A stretch of 64,000 nucleotides of DNA from Marinomonas rhizomae (GCF_003315485.1 NZ_QNSE01000002.1:309349-373348); one strand, 5' to 3'; shown: positions 36,846 through 47,098, counted from the first letter of the stretch. Notes: generated from the sequence alone by a model not told the origin. A program made the numbers and translations.

Positions 36846-37051
36846 AAGGCGTTTCCTAAAGCGAAAGCAAGGTTTCAATGCTTTGTTTAAACTGTTAATA
36901 GGTGTTGATGCTATAGAAATATGGGGGCGCTGAGAAGAAAAAACACCCATCATTTTCAGATAGTTGTTTGGATGAGTAAGAATATGGCAGTGGGCGCACT
37001 CTATGAAGGAGAAGAGGGTAACCCCTAGCATTTCATGTTGCGTATATTGAG

Positions 37052-37110
37052 CCTAAAAAGCCGAATCATTGACATAATATTAAACTATGACAATGATTCG
37101 GCTTTTTAGG
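37052..37110 (-). terminator. Very long perfect hairpin between gshB upstream region and tolC
   Basis: Two 20-base arms (37052-37071 and 37091-37110) are exact reverse complements. A second CATA/TATG pair (37073-37076, 37086-37089) continues the stem after a mismatch, giving nearly 25 bp. On the minus strand the arm ends in a short T-run inside the stem. It is placed to terminate tolC transcription, and on the other strand it could terminate as well. Confidence 0.75.
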
Positions 37111-37127
37111 AAAAATATATAATTGAG

Positions 37128-38630
37128 TTACCAGTTTCCAGAGCTCTCGCTGGCATCTAGAAAGAGCTCACTTTCTTGAGTTTTTTCTAGATCGGCCTTG
37201 CTAGGTTGTGGTGTTGGTTCCGCAGGTTTTTCTTTGATTGAATTTTCAGCGGCCTCTAACTCATCAGTCGCTGACGGCTCTTGTGCTGGCGGCGCTTTGG
37301 CTTTATCAAATTCATCGCTGAAACCAAGAAGTTGAGGGCGGTAAATACGAAACGCGCGCATTAGTTCGCCTTTGGCATTAAATAAACGGAACTCAGAGAA
37401 AAGCTCATCATAATCTGCGTTTACGTAATCTTGGCGTGCTTGGAAAAGTTCGTTTTCGCTGTCTAATACATCGAGCAGAGTACGACGGCCTAGGCGGAAT
37501 TGTTTTTCATAAGCAATTTGAGACTCTTTTGTCGCAATTACATATTGTCTAATGTGTTCTTTTTGTCCTGTGGTTGCTTCAAACGCAGCCCAAGCTAGTC
37601 GAACAGTTAGCTCTGTATCACGAATAGTATTACGACGTATTTCAGATGCTTGGACGTTTTGTTGAGTCGCCACTTCTTGTCTACGCTTGTATGTACCACC
37701 ACTGTAAAGGTTATAGTTCAAACGCACCATGGCTAATAAATCTTCGCTTGGTCCTTCGTCTCCATCTAAGTTGTTGTCCCACGAACGTTCTAAAACAAAG
37801 TTAATTGTAGGGTATTTGTCTGCGTCAGCAATTTTTTGAAAACTTTCCGTAGCTGCAACATCCCAACGGGCGCCTTCAATTGCAGGGTTTTTCTTTAGCG
37901 ATTCGTTTATTGCAGACTCAAGATCTTCCGGCAGTAGGTCTCGGTCAGGTACAGGATAAATAAGATCTTTAGGTGGCATTTCGCCGACAATATTATTGTA
38001 GTTACTTTCGGCATCTTGAAGATTATTGATAGCAGCAAAATGATTAGCGTGCGCTTTGGCAAGGCGAGCGGTAATTTGGCTAAGATCAGATTGTCTGCCA
38101 ATGCCTGTGTCGCTCTTTAATTTGATCTGTCCGTAAATGCGCTCGTGTGTTTTTAAGTTTAGCTCGGCAAGGCTAACAAGCTCACGATAGCGTAGAATAT
38201 TGGCGTAGACCTGCGCAACTTCTAACGCAGTGTTTTCAACGGAAATCAGTGCATTCCAGCGATCGGCTTCAGCCTCATTTCGTAAGCGTTCGACATCGTT
38301 TTCTGTTGAGAAGCCGTTAAAGAGAGGTTGATTCAATGAAAGAGTAAGCTCTCGACGGGCCAAATCAATGTCGTCAGAGTTTGAGCCATCTGCGTAGGTG
38401 GTTTCATGACCTATGCCTGCTGACAGATCTACGCTTGGGTAATAACCAGAGCGGCGGGCAATCTCAGCGTTTTCTTTGGACTCACGATATTGAGCGATAG
38501 CTTGTCTTATTGCAGGATTGTTTTCTATTGCCTTATATGTCGCTTCTTCAAGCGTCATAGCGTGCACTGCTGCAGGCAGAAAAGCTGTCCCTATATAAAC
38601 CGTGCATGTCAAAACTATTCGATAAAACAT
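37128..38630 (-). CDS. TolC-family outer membrane efflux / type I secretion protein
   Basis: This 500-residue protein has a signal peptide (cleavage near AAVHA-MTLEEA, residue 24). Two TolC repeats follow, each with long alpha-helices and a short beta segment. MTLEEATYKAIENNPAIR is the family opening. The core ends at about residue 438 (AFRIYRPQLLGF). It then carries about 60 extra residues rich in Pro, Glu, Ala and Ser, which look disordered and would face the periplasm. No inner-membrane pump or membrane fusion partner is adjacent, so it probably serves several systems. It is closer to type I secretion TolC/LapE-type proteins than to the OprM group, but the symbol is left open. Confidence 0.85.
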   Translation of the reverse strand: MFYRIVLTCTVYIGTAFLPAAVHAMTLEEATYKAIENNPAIRQAIAQYRESKENAEIARRSGYYPSVDLSAGIGHETTYADGSNSDDIDLARRELTLSLNQPLFNGFSTENDVERLRNEAEADRWNALISVENTALEVAQVYANILRYRELVSLAELNLKTHERIYGQIKLKSDTGIGRQSDLSQITARLAKAHANHFAAINNLQDAESNYNNIVGEMPPKDLIYPVPDRDLLPEDLESAINESLKKNPAIEGARWDVAATESFQKIADADKYPTINFVLERSWDNNLDGDEGPSEDLLAMVRLNYNLYSGGTYKRRQEVATQQNVQASEIRRNTIRDTELTVRLAWAAFEATTGQKEHIRQYVIATKESQIAYEKQFRLGRRTLLDVLDSENELFQARQDYVNADYDELFSEFRLFNAKGELMRAFRIYRPQLLGFSDEFDKAKAPPAQEPSATDELEAAENSIKEKPAEPTPQPSKADLEKTQESELFLDASESSGNW

Positions 38631-38730
38631 GTGATTATCTATCCTTTATTATGTCCTGATGTCATGGTATAGGCATTTGTCTACTGAATATGTAGCGATT
38701 CTGTTAGTTCTAACAATATGCCTAAAAGAG

Positions 38731-39477
38731 CTAAATATCACCCCAAAGAGCATTAATAACACTAAGGGCGACAACAGGAGCTGTTTCTGTTCTTAATACT
38801 CTTGGCCCTAGAGTAATAGCATTAAAACCTGATTTTTCAGACAGTTGGACTTCTTTTTCGGTTAGCCCGCCTTCTGGTCCGATCAATAAGGCAATGCGAT
38901 TATTCGTTGGCTTTTCGTACTGACGAATAGGTTTTGCACTATGATGATGTAAGGTGAGTCTTAACATTTCGTTACAATTCGAAACCCATTCGCTTAGCTC
39001 TACTGGTGGATGTACGACTGGTACAACGCTGCGGCCACATTGTTCGGCAGCGCTAACCGCTACTTGTTGCCAATGTTGTTGGCGTTTTTCAGCACGGCTG
39101 TCTTGCAGTTTTACTTCACAACGTTCGCTGAAAAGTGGCTGGATAGCAAAGACACCTGCTTCAACAGACTTCTGGATGGCGTAATCCATACGCTCGCCGC
39201 GAGATAAGGTTTGCCCAATGGTAACTTGGATGGGCGATTCATTATCCAGTGCTTCGAAATTTGTTACACGAATATTAGCAGAGCGCTTTTCAACATCGCA
39301 TAGGGTGGCATTAAATTGCCCGCCTTGGCCATTAAGTTCTCGGCCATTAAATACGCGAATAGGGTGATCTGATTTTAGGCGCAGGACTTTGCATAAATGT
39401 TGAAATGAAGAATCTGGTAGAGCAAAGGTCGTATTCTCAGTGAGTTCTGTGTCGATGAAAATTCGTGGAATACGCAT
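38731..39477 (-). CDS. rsmE: 16S rRNA (uracil1498-N3)-methyltransferase RsmE
   Basis: This 248-residue SPOUT-class methyltransferase methylates U1498 of 16S rRNA. It has an N-terminal PUA-like domain (about 1-70). The C-terminal knotted domain carries the SAM-binding IALLIGPEGGLTEKEV and the LGPRVLRTETAPVVALS motif. It lies between metK and the tolC-like gene on the same strand, and the metK terminator precedes it. Confidence 0.94.
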   Translation of the reverse strand: MRIPRIFIDTELTENTTFALPDSSFQHLCKVLRLKSDHPIRVFNGRELNGQGGQFNATLCDVEKRSANIRVTNFEALDNESPIQVTIGQTLSRGERMDYAIQKSVEAGVFAIQPLFSERCEVKLQDSRAEKRQQHWQQVAVSAAEQCGRSVVPVVHPPVELSEWVSNCNEMLRLTLHHHSAKPIRQYEKPTNNRIALLIGPEGGLTEKEVQLSEKSGFNAITLGPRVLRTETAPVVALSVINALWGDI

Positions 39478-39514
39478 GCCTTACCTTATATGTTGAAGAT
39501 ATTAAAAAAGAGAA

Positions 39515-39562
39515 ATAAAAAAGCCTTCTTCTGCACTTTAATAACAAGCAGAAGAAGGCTTT
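39515..39562 (-). terminator. Rho-independent terminator after metK
   Basis: AAAGCCTTCTTCTGC and GCAGAAGAAGGCTTT form a perfect 15-bp stem with a 13-base loop. A run of T follows on the minus strand. Confidence 0.9.
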
Positions 39563-39581
39563 ATAACGGAAAATCAGATAA

Positions 39582-40745
39582 TTATAAACCAGCTGCTTGG
39601 CGTAATGCGTCTGCTTTGTCTGTTTTTTCCCAAGTGACGTTTTCACCTTCACGACCAAAGTGACCATAAGCCGCTGTTGGTAGATAGATTGGACGCTTTA
39701 GATCCAGCATCTTAATTAAGCCAGCTGGACGTAATTCAAAGTGCTCACGAACCAATTGAGAAATTACCGCGTCGCTTACTTTACCCGTACCAAAAGTATT
39801 GATACTGATAGAGGTTGGCTCAGCCACACCGATGGCGTAAGAAATTTGGATTTCACATTTATCGGCAAGCCCTGCAGCAACGATATTTTTCGCTACATAA
39901 CGACCAGCATAAGCGGCTGAACGATCGACTTTTGATGGATCTTTTCCAGAGAAAGCACCACCACCGTGACGTGCCATGCCGCCGTAAGTATCAACGATGA
40001 TCTTCCGTCCTGTTAGGCCACAATCGCCAACTGGGCCACCAATGATGAACTGTCCTGTTGGGTTAATAAAGTATTTAGTGTCTTTCGATAACCACTCAGC
40101 TGGAAGAACAGGCTTGATGATTTCTTCCATGACCGCTTCACGAAGGTCCGCTTGTTTAATGGATGCACTGTGTTGTGTAGAAAGAACAACGGCATCGATT
40201 GCACATGGTTTACCATGTTCGTCGTAACGGAAGGTAACTTGGCTTTTCGCATCTGGACGAAGAAAATCTAGTGTGCCGTTTTTACGGACTTCTGCTTGGC
40301 GCTGAACTAGGCGGTGTGCGTAAGTGATTGGGGCTGGCATTAATACGTTAGTTTCGTTGGTGGCAAAACCAAACATTAAACCTTGATCGCCAGCCCCTAG
40401 TTCTTTTTCATTGGCTTCATCAACACCAACGGCAATATCAGAAGACTGTTTGCCGATCGCGTTCATCACAGCGCAAGACTCCCAATCGAATCCCATGTCT
40501 GAGCTGTTATAACCGATTTCACGGATAACGCCACGGGCAATTTCTTCGATATCGACCCATGCGTTGGTGCGAACTTCACCTGCGACTAATACCATGCCCG
40601 TTTTTACTAGGGTTTCGCAGGCGACGCGAGCTTCTGAATCTTCAGCCAAAATGGCATCAAGGATGGCGTCAGACACTTGGTCCGCAATTTTATCTGGGTG
40701 ACCTTCAGAAACAGATTCTGAGGTAAATAAAGAATATTCTGACAT
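39582..40745 (-). CDS. metK: S-adenosylmethionine synthetase MetK
   Basis: This enzyme makes S-adenosylmethionine from ATP and methionine. It has 387 residues from the ATG at 40745 ([19 protein letters not shown]), with GAGG 8 bases upstream; the longer frame adds six residues without a site. [11 protein letters not shown] carries the ATP-binding His, [13 protein letters not shown] the adenosine site, and [16 protein letters not shown] the phosphate loop. Its 5' leader holds a terminator-like hairpin. It is divergent from tkt, as in pseudomonads. Confidence 0.95.
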   Translation of the reverse strand: MSEYSLFTSESVSEGHPDKIADQVSDAILDAILAEDSEARVACETLVKTGMVLVAGEVRTNAWVDIEEIARGVIREIGYNSSDMGFDWESCAVMNAIGKQSSDIAVGVDEANEKELGAGDQGLMFGFATNETNVLMPAPITYAHRLVQRQAEVRKNGTLDFLRPDAKSQVTFRYDEHGKPCAIDAVVLSTQHSASIKQADLREAVMEEIIKPVLPAEWLSKDTKYFINPTGQFIIGGPVGDCGLTGRKIIVDTYGGMARHGGGAFSGKDPSKVDRSAAYAGRYVAKNIVAAGLADKCEIQISYAIGVAEPTSISINTFGTGKVSDAVISQLVREHFELRPAGLIKMLDLKRPIYLPTAAYGHFGREGENVTWEKTDKADALRQAAGL

Positions 40746-40821
40746 GTTTAGTGCCTCTATCAAAAATGATGGATAAGCGCTAAATAGGTATAAAAAAACC
40801 CGCTTAGCAATGTTTGTATTT

Positions 40822-40860
40822 CAAAAAAAGCTAAACAGGTCATATTGCTTCTGTTTAGCT
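40822..40860 (-). other. Terminator-like hairpin in the metK leader
   Basis: AGCTAAACAG and CTGTTTAGCT form a perfect 10-bp stem. On the minus strand it is followed by seven T, the form of an intrinsic terminator, but it stands about 80 bases before the metK start codon. A second set of GCTAA / TTAGC sequences lies between it and the gene and could pair alternatively. A recognised SAM riboswitch class was not identified. Confidence 0.6.
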
Positions 40861-40863
40861 GAA

Positions 40864-40891
40864 TTTATATAGCGTCCGCAAGCCGAAACAA
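40864..40891 (-). promoter_or_regulatory. Candidate metK promoter
   Basis: TTGTTT and TATAAA are separated by 16 bases on the minus strand. The predicted start is at about 40857, at the 5' edge of the leader hairpin. A 6-bp inverted repeat (AGCGTC / GACGCT, 40871-40900) spans the spacer and -35 box. Confidence 0.4.
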
Positions 40892-41128
40892 ATCGACGCT
40901 GTAGTGGCGAGAATAATGAACTAGAGCTGTTTAAATATCAACCCGATCTGTGGATTTTAATGAGGCAAAGGCCGATTTTTTTGTTACGATGGTGCAGATT
41001 TTTATGTATTTTCATTTTCTTTGCCCAATGTTTGGGCGTCACGGTGGTGCCAGCATTGCAAGGTGGCTCTATCCTGTAGAGAATGTCCTTTCTATTTTGT
41101 TCGTTAAGCTATCAGGAGTGGAATAACC
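40892..41128 (+). promoter_or_regulatory. Upstream region of tkt
   Basis: No gene is seen. It contains a small hairpin, GCCCAA/TTGGGC (41023-41037), and the tkt ribosome binding site AGGAG at 41114-41118. Promoter elements for tkt are probably here but none stands out. Confidence 0.35.
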
Positions 41129-43129
41129 ATGCCGTCTCGTAAACAACTTGCTAACGCCATACGCGCACTAAGTATGGATGCTGTTCAAAAAGCTAACTCA
41201 GGTCACCCAGGTGCACCAATGGGTATGGCGGATATCGCTGAAGTGTTGTGGAATGATTTTCTGAAGCACAACCCAAATAATTCAAAATGGGTAGATCGCG
41301 ATCGCTTTGTGTTGTCTAACGGCCATGGTTCTATGCTGATTTATTCATTGCTTCACCTTTCTGGATATAAGCTGCCAATTGAAGAGCTAAAACAATTCCG
41401 CCAGCTTCATTCAAAAACTCCGGGTCACCCAGAATACGGCTACACTGATGGCGTGGAAACCACAACGGGTCCATTGGGTGCAGGTATCAGTAATGCGGTG
41501 GGTATGGCGATTGCTGAAAAAACGCTAGCGGCGCAGTTTAACCGTGAAGGCCACACAATCGTTGATCACAACACTTACTGCTTCCTTGGTGATGGTTGCT
41601 TAATGGAAGGTATTTCTCACGAAGCGTCTTCTTTAGCTGGTACTCTGGGTCTAGGTAAATTGGTTGCGTTTTGGGATGACAACGGTATCTCTATCGATGG
41701 ACATGTTGAGGGCTGGTTTACAGATAACACACCACAGCGTTTTGAATCTTATGGCTGGCACGTTATTGCAGATGTCGATGGTCACGATCCAGAAGCCATC
41801 AAAGCAGCGATTGAAGCGGCAAAAGCAGAAACGACTAAACCGACACTAATCTGTTGCAAAACCATTATTGGTTTTGGTTCTCCAAATAAATCTGGCAGTC
41901 ATGATTGTCACGGCGCGCCTCTAGGCGATGCAGAGATTGCAGCGGCCCGCGAATTCCTTGGTTGGTCTTATGCGCCATTTGAAGTTCCTGCCGACGTTTA
42001 CTCAGGTTGGGATGCAAAAGAAGCGGGCACTGTGCGCGAAACACAGTGGAATGAGCAGTTCGAAGCTTATAAAGCAGCTTACCCAGAATTGGCTGCAGAA
42101 TTTGAACGCCGCGTAATTAAAGGCGAATTGCCTGCCGATTTTGAAGCTAAAACTCAGGCTTTTATTCAAGAATGCCAAGACAAGGGTGAAAGCATTGCGA
42201 GCCGTAAGGCATCACAAAATACAATTGGTTTCTTTGGTGCAATGTTGCCTGAATTACTAGGTGGTTCTGCTGATTTAGCTGGTTCTAATTTGACGCTTTG
42301 GTCTGGTTCGAAAGGCATCCAAGATGATCCTGCTGGTAACTATGTCTATTACGGTGTGCGTGAATTTGGTATGAGCGGCATCATGAATGGTGCGTCTTTG
42401 CATGGTGGTTTTATTAACTACGGTGCGACCTTCATGATGTTCATGGAATACGCACGTAATGCGGTTCGTATGTCTGCTCTGATGGGTATTCAAAACGTAT
42501 TTGTTTACACGCACGATTCTATTGGTCAGGGCGAAGATGGCCCAACTCACCAACCAGTAGAGCAATTGGCTAACTTGCGTATGACACCAAATATGTCGGT
42601 ATGGCGTCCATGTGATGCGGCGGAAACGGCGGTTGCTTGGAAAGCGGGTATCGAACGCCGTGACGGCCCAACGTCATTGGTTTTCTCTCGTCAAGGTTTG
42701 CCTGCACAAGCACGTAATGCTGAGCAGCTTGCTAACGTTGCGAAAGGCGGTTACGTGCTGAAAGACTGTGCTGGTACAGCGGATCTTATTTTGATCGCCA
42801 CAGGTTCTGAAGTGGGTCTCGCGATGGATTCGGCTGAAGCGCTAACGGCAAAAGGCAAAAAAGTTCGTGTGGTTTCTATGCCATCTACGAGTGTGTTCGA
42901 TGCACAAGACGCTGCTTATAAAGAGTCTGTATTACCAAGCAGTGTGACTAAGCGTGTTGCTATCGAAGCCGCTCATGCTGATTACTGGTATAAGTACGTT
43001 GGCTTTGAAGGTGCAATGGTTGGCATGACGACGTTTGGTGAGTCAGCTCCGGGAGGCGACCTTTTAAAATACTTCGGCTTTACTGTCGATAATGTGGTTG
43101 CGACAGCTGAAAAAACTCTAGCCGCGTAA
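41129..43129 (+). CDS. tkt: Transketolase
   Basis: This 666-residue thiamine-diphosphate enzyme of the pentose phosphate pathway transfers two-carbon units between sugar phosphates. The ThDP motif reads [32 protein letters not shown], and the transketolase signature with the catalytic Glu lies around RYFGVREF-like [11 protein letters not shown]. His residues around GHGSM and [11 protein letters not shown] are conserved. It opens the central carbon set tkt-epd-pgk-fba, with a terminator between tkt and epd. Confidence 0.95.
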   Translation: MPSRKQLANAIRALSMDAVQKANSGHPGAPMGMADIAEVLWNDFLKHNPNNSKWVDRDRFVLSNGHGSMLIYSLLHLSGYKLPIEELKQFRQLHSKTPGHPEYGYTDGVETTTGPLGAGISNAVGMAIAEKTLAAQFNREGHTIVDHNTYCFLGDGCLMEGISHEASSLAGTLGLGKLVAFWDDNGISIDGHVEGWFTDNTPQRFESYGWHVIADVDGHDPEAIKAAIEAAKAETTKPTLICCKTIIGFGSPNKSGSHDCHGAPLGDAEIAAAREFLGWSYAPFEVPADVYSGWDAKEAGTVRETQWNEQFEAYKAAYPELAAEFERRVIKGELPADFEAKTQAFIQECQDKGESIASRKASQNTIGFFGAMLPELLGGSADLAGSNLTLWSGSKGIQDDPAGNYVYYGVREFGMSGIMNGASLHGGFINYGATFMMFMEYARNAVRMSALMGIQNVFVYTHDSIGQGEDGPTHQPVEQLANLRMTPNMSVWRPCDAAETAVAWKAGIERRDGPTSLVFSRQGLPAQARNAEQLANVAKGGYVLKDCAGTADLILIATGSEVGLAMDSAEALTAKGKKVRVVSMPSTSVFDAQDAAYKESVLPSSVTKRVAIEAAHADYWYKYVGFEGAMVGMTTFGESAPGGDLLKYFGFTVDNVVATAEKTLAA

Positions 43130-43145
43130 TCTCGTTGCTTATAAG

Positions 43146-43177
43146 AAAAGAGGTGTACACTTGTGCACCTCTTTTTC
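43146..43177 (+). terminator. Rho-independent terminator after tkt
   Basis: AAAGAGGTG and CACCTCTTT form a stem around an 11-base loop with further pairing, and a T-run follows. It separates tkt from epd. Confidence 0.8.
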
Positions 43178-43245
43178 CTTTTATTAAGGCGGAGGGTGAT
43201 TGATGATATTTCACGTCACTTTCTTTGCGATGAAGTAGTAGGAAT

Positions 43246-44277
43246 ATGTTGCGAGTCGCTATCAATGGTTATGGCCGTATCGGACGTTCGGTATTACGAG
43301 CGCTTTATGAAAACGGCTACCGCGATCACATCCAAGTGGTTGCTATTAATGAATTGTCAGACATTGAGACAATCAGCTATTTAACGCGCTATGACACGAC
43401 TCATGGTCGCTTCCCCCAACCTGTTTCAACTCAAGGTGATGCATTGCTGATTGGCGATGATGCCATTTTGTGTTTTTCCTGTGCAACGCCTGATGAACTC
43501 GATTGGTCATCTCTTGAATTAGATATGGTGCTTGAATGCTCTGGTAGCTTTTCTGGGAGAGAAGGGGCGCAAGCGTATTTAAACGCAGGAGTGCCTCGAT
43601 TACTGCTTTCTCAGCCTGCGGCGGCAGATGTTGATGCTACGATTGTGTATGGTTTTAACCACTCAGATATTCAAGTCGATCATAATATTGTTTCGGCGGC
43701 ATCTTGTACCACTAATTGTTTGATTCCTGTTTTGGATATTGTTAAGCAATTCTCTGGTGTGGTGCACGGTATGACTCAGACAATTCATTCAGCGATGAAT
43801 GATCAGCCTGTTATTGACGGCTATCACACCAAAGACTTGCGTCTGACGCGTGCAGCGTTGAGTTCTATTATTCCCGTTGATACGGGATTGGCGAGAGGCA
43901 TTACTCGCATGATGCCAGAATTGGAAGGCAAAATGGGGTGTAATGCCGTACGTGTACCGACCTTGAATGTCTCTGTTATTGATTTAGTATTGCGTACAGA
44001 GCAAGACGTGACCGTTGAACAAATCAATACGCAGTTAGAGCAAGCTGCAAATTCAAAGTATTCAGGGTTAATGGGTTTTACTAAAGAAGCACATGCTTCT
44101 GTGGATTTTAATCATGACCCACGCTCGGTGATCATAGATAGTACACAAACTCAGGTAATTGATCGTCGTATGGTGAAGTTACTCTGTTGGTTTGATAATG
44201 AATGGGGCTACGCTAACCGTATGTTGGATGTGGCCAAGTATTGGGCTGGTGTGATTAAGCAATCAAAATTAGATTGA
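43246..44277 (+). CDS. epd: D-erythrose-4-phosphate dehydrogenase (GAPDH family)
   Basis: This 343-residue NAD-dependent dehydrogenase begins MLRVAINGYGRIGRSVLRAL (Rossmann motif). The catalytic Cys154 lies in SAASCTTNCL and His181 in MTQTIHSAMND. Position between tkt and pgk identifies Epd, which oxidises erythrose-4-phosphate for pyridoxal phosphate synthesis, rather than a glycolytic GAPDH. The Shine-Dalgarno sequence AGGA is only 2 bases from the ATG, so a TTG three bases on is an alternative start. Some related proteins act as GAPDH, so specificity is inferred. Confidence 0.88.
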   Translation: MLRVAINGYGRIGRSVLRALYENGYRDHIQVVAINELSDIETISYLTRYDTTHGRFPQPVSTQGDALLIGDDAILCFSCATPDELDWSSLELDMVLECSGSFSGREGAQAYLNAGVPRLLLSQPAAADVDATIVYGFNHSDIQVDHNIVSAASCTTNCLIPVLDIVKQFSGVVHGMTQTIHSAMNDQPVIDGYHTKDLRLTRAALSSIIPVDTGLARGITRMMPELEGKMGCNAVRVPTLNVSVIDLVLRTEQDVTVEQINTQLEQAANSKYSGLMGFTKEAHASVDFNHDPRSVIIDSTQTQVIDRRMVKLLCWFDNEWGYANRMLDVAKYWAGVIKQSKLD

Positions 44278-44311
44278 TTCACCCAAACGTTAAATAACGA
44301 GGACATCGTAC

Positions 44312-45475
44312 ATGACCGTAATTGATATGAAAGATGTGGATTTGGCGAATAAACGTGTGTTAATTCGTGAAGATCTAAATGTACCAGTAAAAAACGGCAA
44401 AGTGACGAGCGATGCTCGTATTCGTGCTGCCTTGCCAAGCATTAAACTGGCGTTAGCGGCTGGTGCAAAAGTTATGGTGATGTCTCACCTTGGTCGCCCG
44501 ACTGAAGGTCAGTACGAAGAAGAATACTCGCTTCAACCCGTTGCGACGCATCTTGCTGGTTTGCTGGGGCAAGATGTGCCCTTGGCAAAAGATTGGCTGG
44601 ATGGTGTTGATGTTGAATCTGGTCAGCTGGTTTTGCTTGAGAACGTGCGTTTTAACCTTGGCGAGAAAAAAGACGATGAAGCTCTGTCTAAAAAAATGGC
44701 CGGCTTGTGTGATGTGTTTGTAATGGACGCATTTGGTACGGCGCACCGTGCTCAAGCTTCTACTCATGGCGTAGCGAAGTTTGCACCAACCGCTTGCGCT
44801 GGCCCTTTGTTGTCAGCTGAGCTTGAAGCTTTGGAAAAAGCCTTGGCGAAGCCTGCTCGTCCAATGGCGGCCATCGTTGGTGGCTCAAAAGTATCGACTA
44901 AATTAACTGTTTTAGAATCTTTGTCTGACAAAGTAGATCAATTAATTGTTGGTGGTGGTATTGCTAATACTTTCTTAGCGGCTGCAGGTTTTCCTGTGGG
45001 TAAGTCTTTGTACGAAGAAGATTTGATTCCTCAGGCAAAAGCCTTGATGGCGAAAACCAGCATTCCATTACCTGAAGATGTTGTGGTGGCGACTGCTTTT
45101 GCTCCTGATGCTATTGCGACGATAAAAGAGGCTGGTGATGTTGGCCCTGATGACATGATTTTGGATATTGGACCTAAAGCAGCAGCGGCATTTGCGGCTT
45201 TGCTTGAAGAGTCTCAAACCATTATCTGGAATGGTCCTGTAGGAGTGTTTGAGTTTGATCAGTTCGGTGGTGGCACGAAAGCACTTGCGATGGCGATTGC
45301 GAACAGCAAAGGCTTTTCTATTGCTGGTGGTGGAGACACTTTAGCGGCCGTTGATAAGTATGATATTGCAGATCGAGTTTCTTATATTTCTACTGGCGGT
45401 GGAGCATTTTTGGAATTTGTTGAAGGAAAAGTACTGCCAGCGGTTGCGATGTTAGAGTCACGCGCGCAAAATTAG
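44312..45475 (+). CDS. pgk: Phosphoglycerate kinase
   Basis: This 387-residue glycolytic kinase interconverts 1,3-bisphosphoglycerate and 3-phosphoglycerate. The N-terminal half contains [11 protein letters not shown] and the substrate loop [12 protein letters not shown]. The C-terminal nucleotide domain has [18 protein letters not shown] and the final [13 protein letters not shown] and STGGGAFLE motifs. GAGGA stands upstream of the ATG. It lies 34 bases after epd, in one operon. Confidence 0.96.
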   Translation: MTVIDMKDVDLANKRVLIREDLNVPVKNGKVTSDARIRAALPSIKLALAAGAKVMVMSHLGRPTEGQYEEEYSLQPVATHLAGLLGQDVPLAKDWLDGVDVESGQLVLLENVRFNLGEKKDDEALSKKMAGLCDVFVMDAFGTAHRAQASTHGVAKFAPTACAGPLLSAELEALEKALAKPARPMAAIVGGSKVSTKLTVLESLSDKVDQLIVGGGIANTFLAAAGFPVGKSLYEEDLIPQAKALMAKTSIPLPEDVVVATAFAPDAIATIKEAGDVGPDDMILDIGPKAAAAFAALLEESQTIIWNGPVGVFEFDQFGGGTKALAMAIANSKGFSIAGGGDTLAAVDKYDIADRVSYISTGGGAFLEFVEGKVLPAVAMLESRAQN

Positions 45476-45772
45476 TATCAAAGAATGGCAAAGATCGTTC
45501 TAAAACGCTTTATAAGTAATAAAAAGGCGAAAAGCCTACTTTACTAACCTTGTTCAAGGCTTAATGTGAATTGTGCTGGATACGGCGTTAGTGAAAAATA
45601 AAACTAGAGAGTGACCTACTCGGCGTGAGTCGGGTATGACAATAACGATAAGGCGTAAGCCACATGGCCTGTGATTGGCAGTGCCATGATTACAAAATTA
45701 TAGAGTTACCTAACACCATAACTCTGTTCGTTATAAATAGACTATAAGACAAATTGTCAGAGGAAATCTTTT
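45476..45772 (+). promoter_or_regulatory. Intergenic region between pgk and fba with hairpins
   Basis: Nearly 300 bases without a gene. Stems seen are AGGC/GCCT just after pgk, CATGGC/GCCATG (45663-45688) and AGAGTTA/TAACTCT (45702-45725). An 11-base palindrome GACAAATTGTC (45748-45758) sits just before the fba ribosome binding site. fba therefore probably has its own promoter and a structured leader. Confidence 0.35.
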
Positions 45773-46840
45773 ATGCCTTTAATTAGTATGCGTCAACTGC
45801 TCGATCATGCAGCAGAACACAGCTATGGTTTGCCAGCCTTCAATGTGAATAACATGGAGCAAGTTAAAGCCATCATGGAAGCAGCTCACGAAGTGAACTC
45901 TCCCGTTATAATGCAAGCTTCCGCTGGTGCTCGCAAATACGCAGGCTCTCACTTCTTGCGTCACTTGATTGCGGCAGCGATTGAAGATTACCCGCATATT
46001 CCAGTTGTTATGCATCAGGATCATGGTACGTCCCCAGCAATTTGCCAGAGATCTATTCAGCTTGGCTTTTCATCTGTCATGATGGATGGTTCTTTGATGG
46101 CTGATGGTAAAACACCTGCGACTTATGACTACAATGTGGATGTGACTCGTCGTACTGTTGAATTCGCACACGCCTGTGGTGTGTCCGTAGAAGGTGAGCT
46201 GGGTGTGCTGGGCTCTCTAGAAACAGGCCAAGCTGGTGAAGAAGACGGTGTTGGTGCTGAAGGTATATTGTCTCATGATCAAATGCTGACAGATCCACAA
46301 GAAGCGGTGGATTTTGTAAACGCAACTGGGATTGATGCATTAGCCGTGGCAATCGGTACCAGTCATGGTGCATACAAATTTACTCGTCCACCTACTGGCG
46401 ACATCCTTGATATTGAGCGTATCGCACAAATCGTAGAATTACTGCCAAACACGCATATTGTGTTGCACGGCTCTTCTTCTGTTCCACAGGACTGGTTGTC
46501 TATCATCAATGAGTTTGGTGGTGACATTCCTGAAACTTACGGTGTGCCGATTGATGAAATTGTTAAAGCGATTCGTTATGGTGTGCGTAAGGTGAATATT
46601 GATACGGATTTACGTTTGGCAGCAACAGGTGCGATTCGTCGTAGCTTAGCTGAACATAAGGGCAACTTTGATCCACGTAAATACTTAACGGAAAGTATCA
46701 AAGCGATGAAGGCTGTTTGTATTGATCGCTATGAAGCTTTTGGTTCTGCTGGCCAAGCCTCTCGTATTCATACTATGGATCTCGAAGAAATGGCGGTCCG
46801 TTATGAGCGCGGTGAATATGCTGGTGGTCGTGTATTTTAA
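45773..46840 (+). CDS. fba: Class II fructose-1,6-bisphosphate aldolase (CbbA type)
   Basis: This 355-residue zinc-dependent aldolase cleaves fructose-1,6-bisphosphate. Zinc ligands lie in [17 protein letters not shown] and [10 protein letters not shown]; the catalytic Asp is in HQDHG. The [10 protein letters not shown] and Calvin-subtype sequence matches the aldolase found next to pgk in pseudomonads. GAGGAAA precedes the ATG. This is the last gene of the sugar-phosphate cluster. Confidence 0.94.
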   Translation: MPLISMRQLLDHAAEHSYGLPAFNVNNMEQVKAIMEAAHEVNSPVIMQASAGARKYAGSHFLRHLIAAAIEDYPHIPVVMHQDHGTSPAICQRSIQLGFSSVMMDGSLMADGKTPATYDYNVDVTRRTVEFAHACGVSVEGELGVLGSLETGQAGEEDGVGAEGILSHDQMLTDPQEAVDFVNATGIDALAVAIGTSHGAYKFTRPPTGDILDIERIAQIVELLPNTHIVLHGSSSVPQDWLSIINEFGGDIPETYGVPIDEIVKAIRYGVRKVNIDTDLRLAATGAIRRSLAEHKGNFDPRKYLTESIKAMKAVCIDRYEAFGSAGQASRIHTMDLEEMAVRYERGEYAGGRVF

Positions 46841-46936
46841 GCCTTGTTTTGGCTTAAGTGGCGCTAGATAAAGATGGCGGGCGAATAGGCGAAGGACATT
46901 GTTTTTAAATTTTTTCATAAAAAATCAAAAAAACTA

Positions 46937-46964
46937 TTGACCGAGAAATTCAATTACCTATAAT
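46937..46964 (+). promoter_or_regulatory. Promoter of tRNA-Leu
   Basis: TTGACC and a perfect TATAAT are 16 bases apart. A GC-rich stretch, GCTCGCC, follows, the discriminator type of stringently controlled stable RNA promoters. Confidence 0.8.
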
Positions 46965-46978
46965 GCTCGCCATTCCTT

Positions 46979-47063
46979 GCGGGAGTGGTGGAATTGGTAG
47001 ACACGCTGGATTTAGGTTCCAGTGCTTCACGGCGTGAGAGTTCGAGTCTCTCCTTCCGCACCA
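46979..47063 (+). tRNA. tRNA-Leu (anticodon UAG)
   Basis: This 85-nt class II tRNA has acceptor stem GCGGGAG / CTTCCGC and an encoded CCA. The anticodon stem CTGGA/TCCAG holds loop TTTAGGT, giving anticodon TAG (reads CUN leucine codons). The long variable arm and the T-arm with TTCGAGT are present. It is a single-gene transcript with its own promoter and terminator. No integrase or att-like duplication is seen at its 3' end. Confidence 0.95.
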
Positions 47064-47070
47064 AATTTAA

Positions 47071-47098
47071 AAAAGCTGACTTTATGTCGGCTTTTTTT
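47071..47098 (+). terminator. Rho-independent terminator after tRNA-Leu
   Basis: AAAAGCTGAC and GTCGGCTTTT pair with one wobble around a 5-base loop, followed by a T-run of seven. Confidence 0.85.

Noticed and set aside
36846..37031. N-terminal extension of the gshB frame by 62 residues
   Set aside because: GshB homologues start at MTIKLGIVMDP, that ATG has a good binding site, and the extra residues resemble nothing in the family.
39437..39667. A 76-codon minus frame spanning the metK 3' end and terminator
   Set aside because: It overlaps metK out of frame and crosses a strong terminator.
40746..41128. A known SAM riboswitch class upstream of metK
   Set aside because: No aptamer core of a class I know could be recognised; only the terminator-like stem is supported.
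45476..45772. A small RNA gene between pgk and fba
   Set aside because: Hairpins are present, but there is no promoter-terminator pair to support a separate transcript.
46979..47063. tRNA-Leu as an integration site for a mobile element
   Set aside because: No integrase, no repeat of the tRNA 3' end and no shift in base composition were seen downstream.
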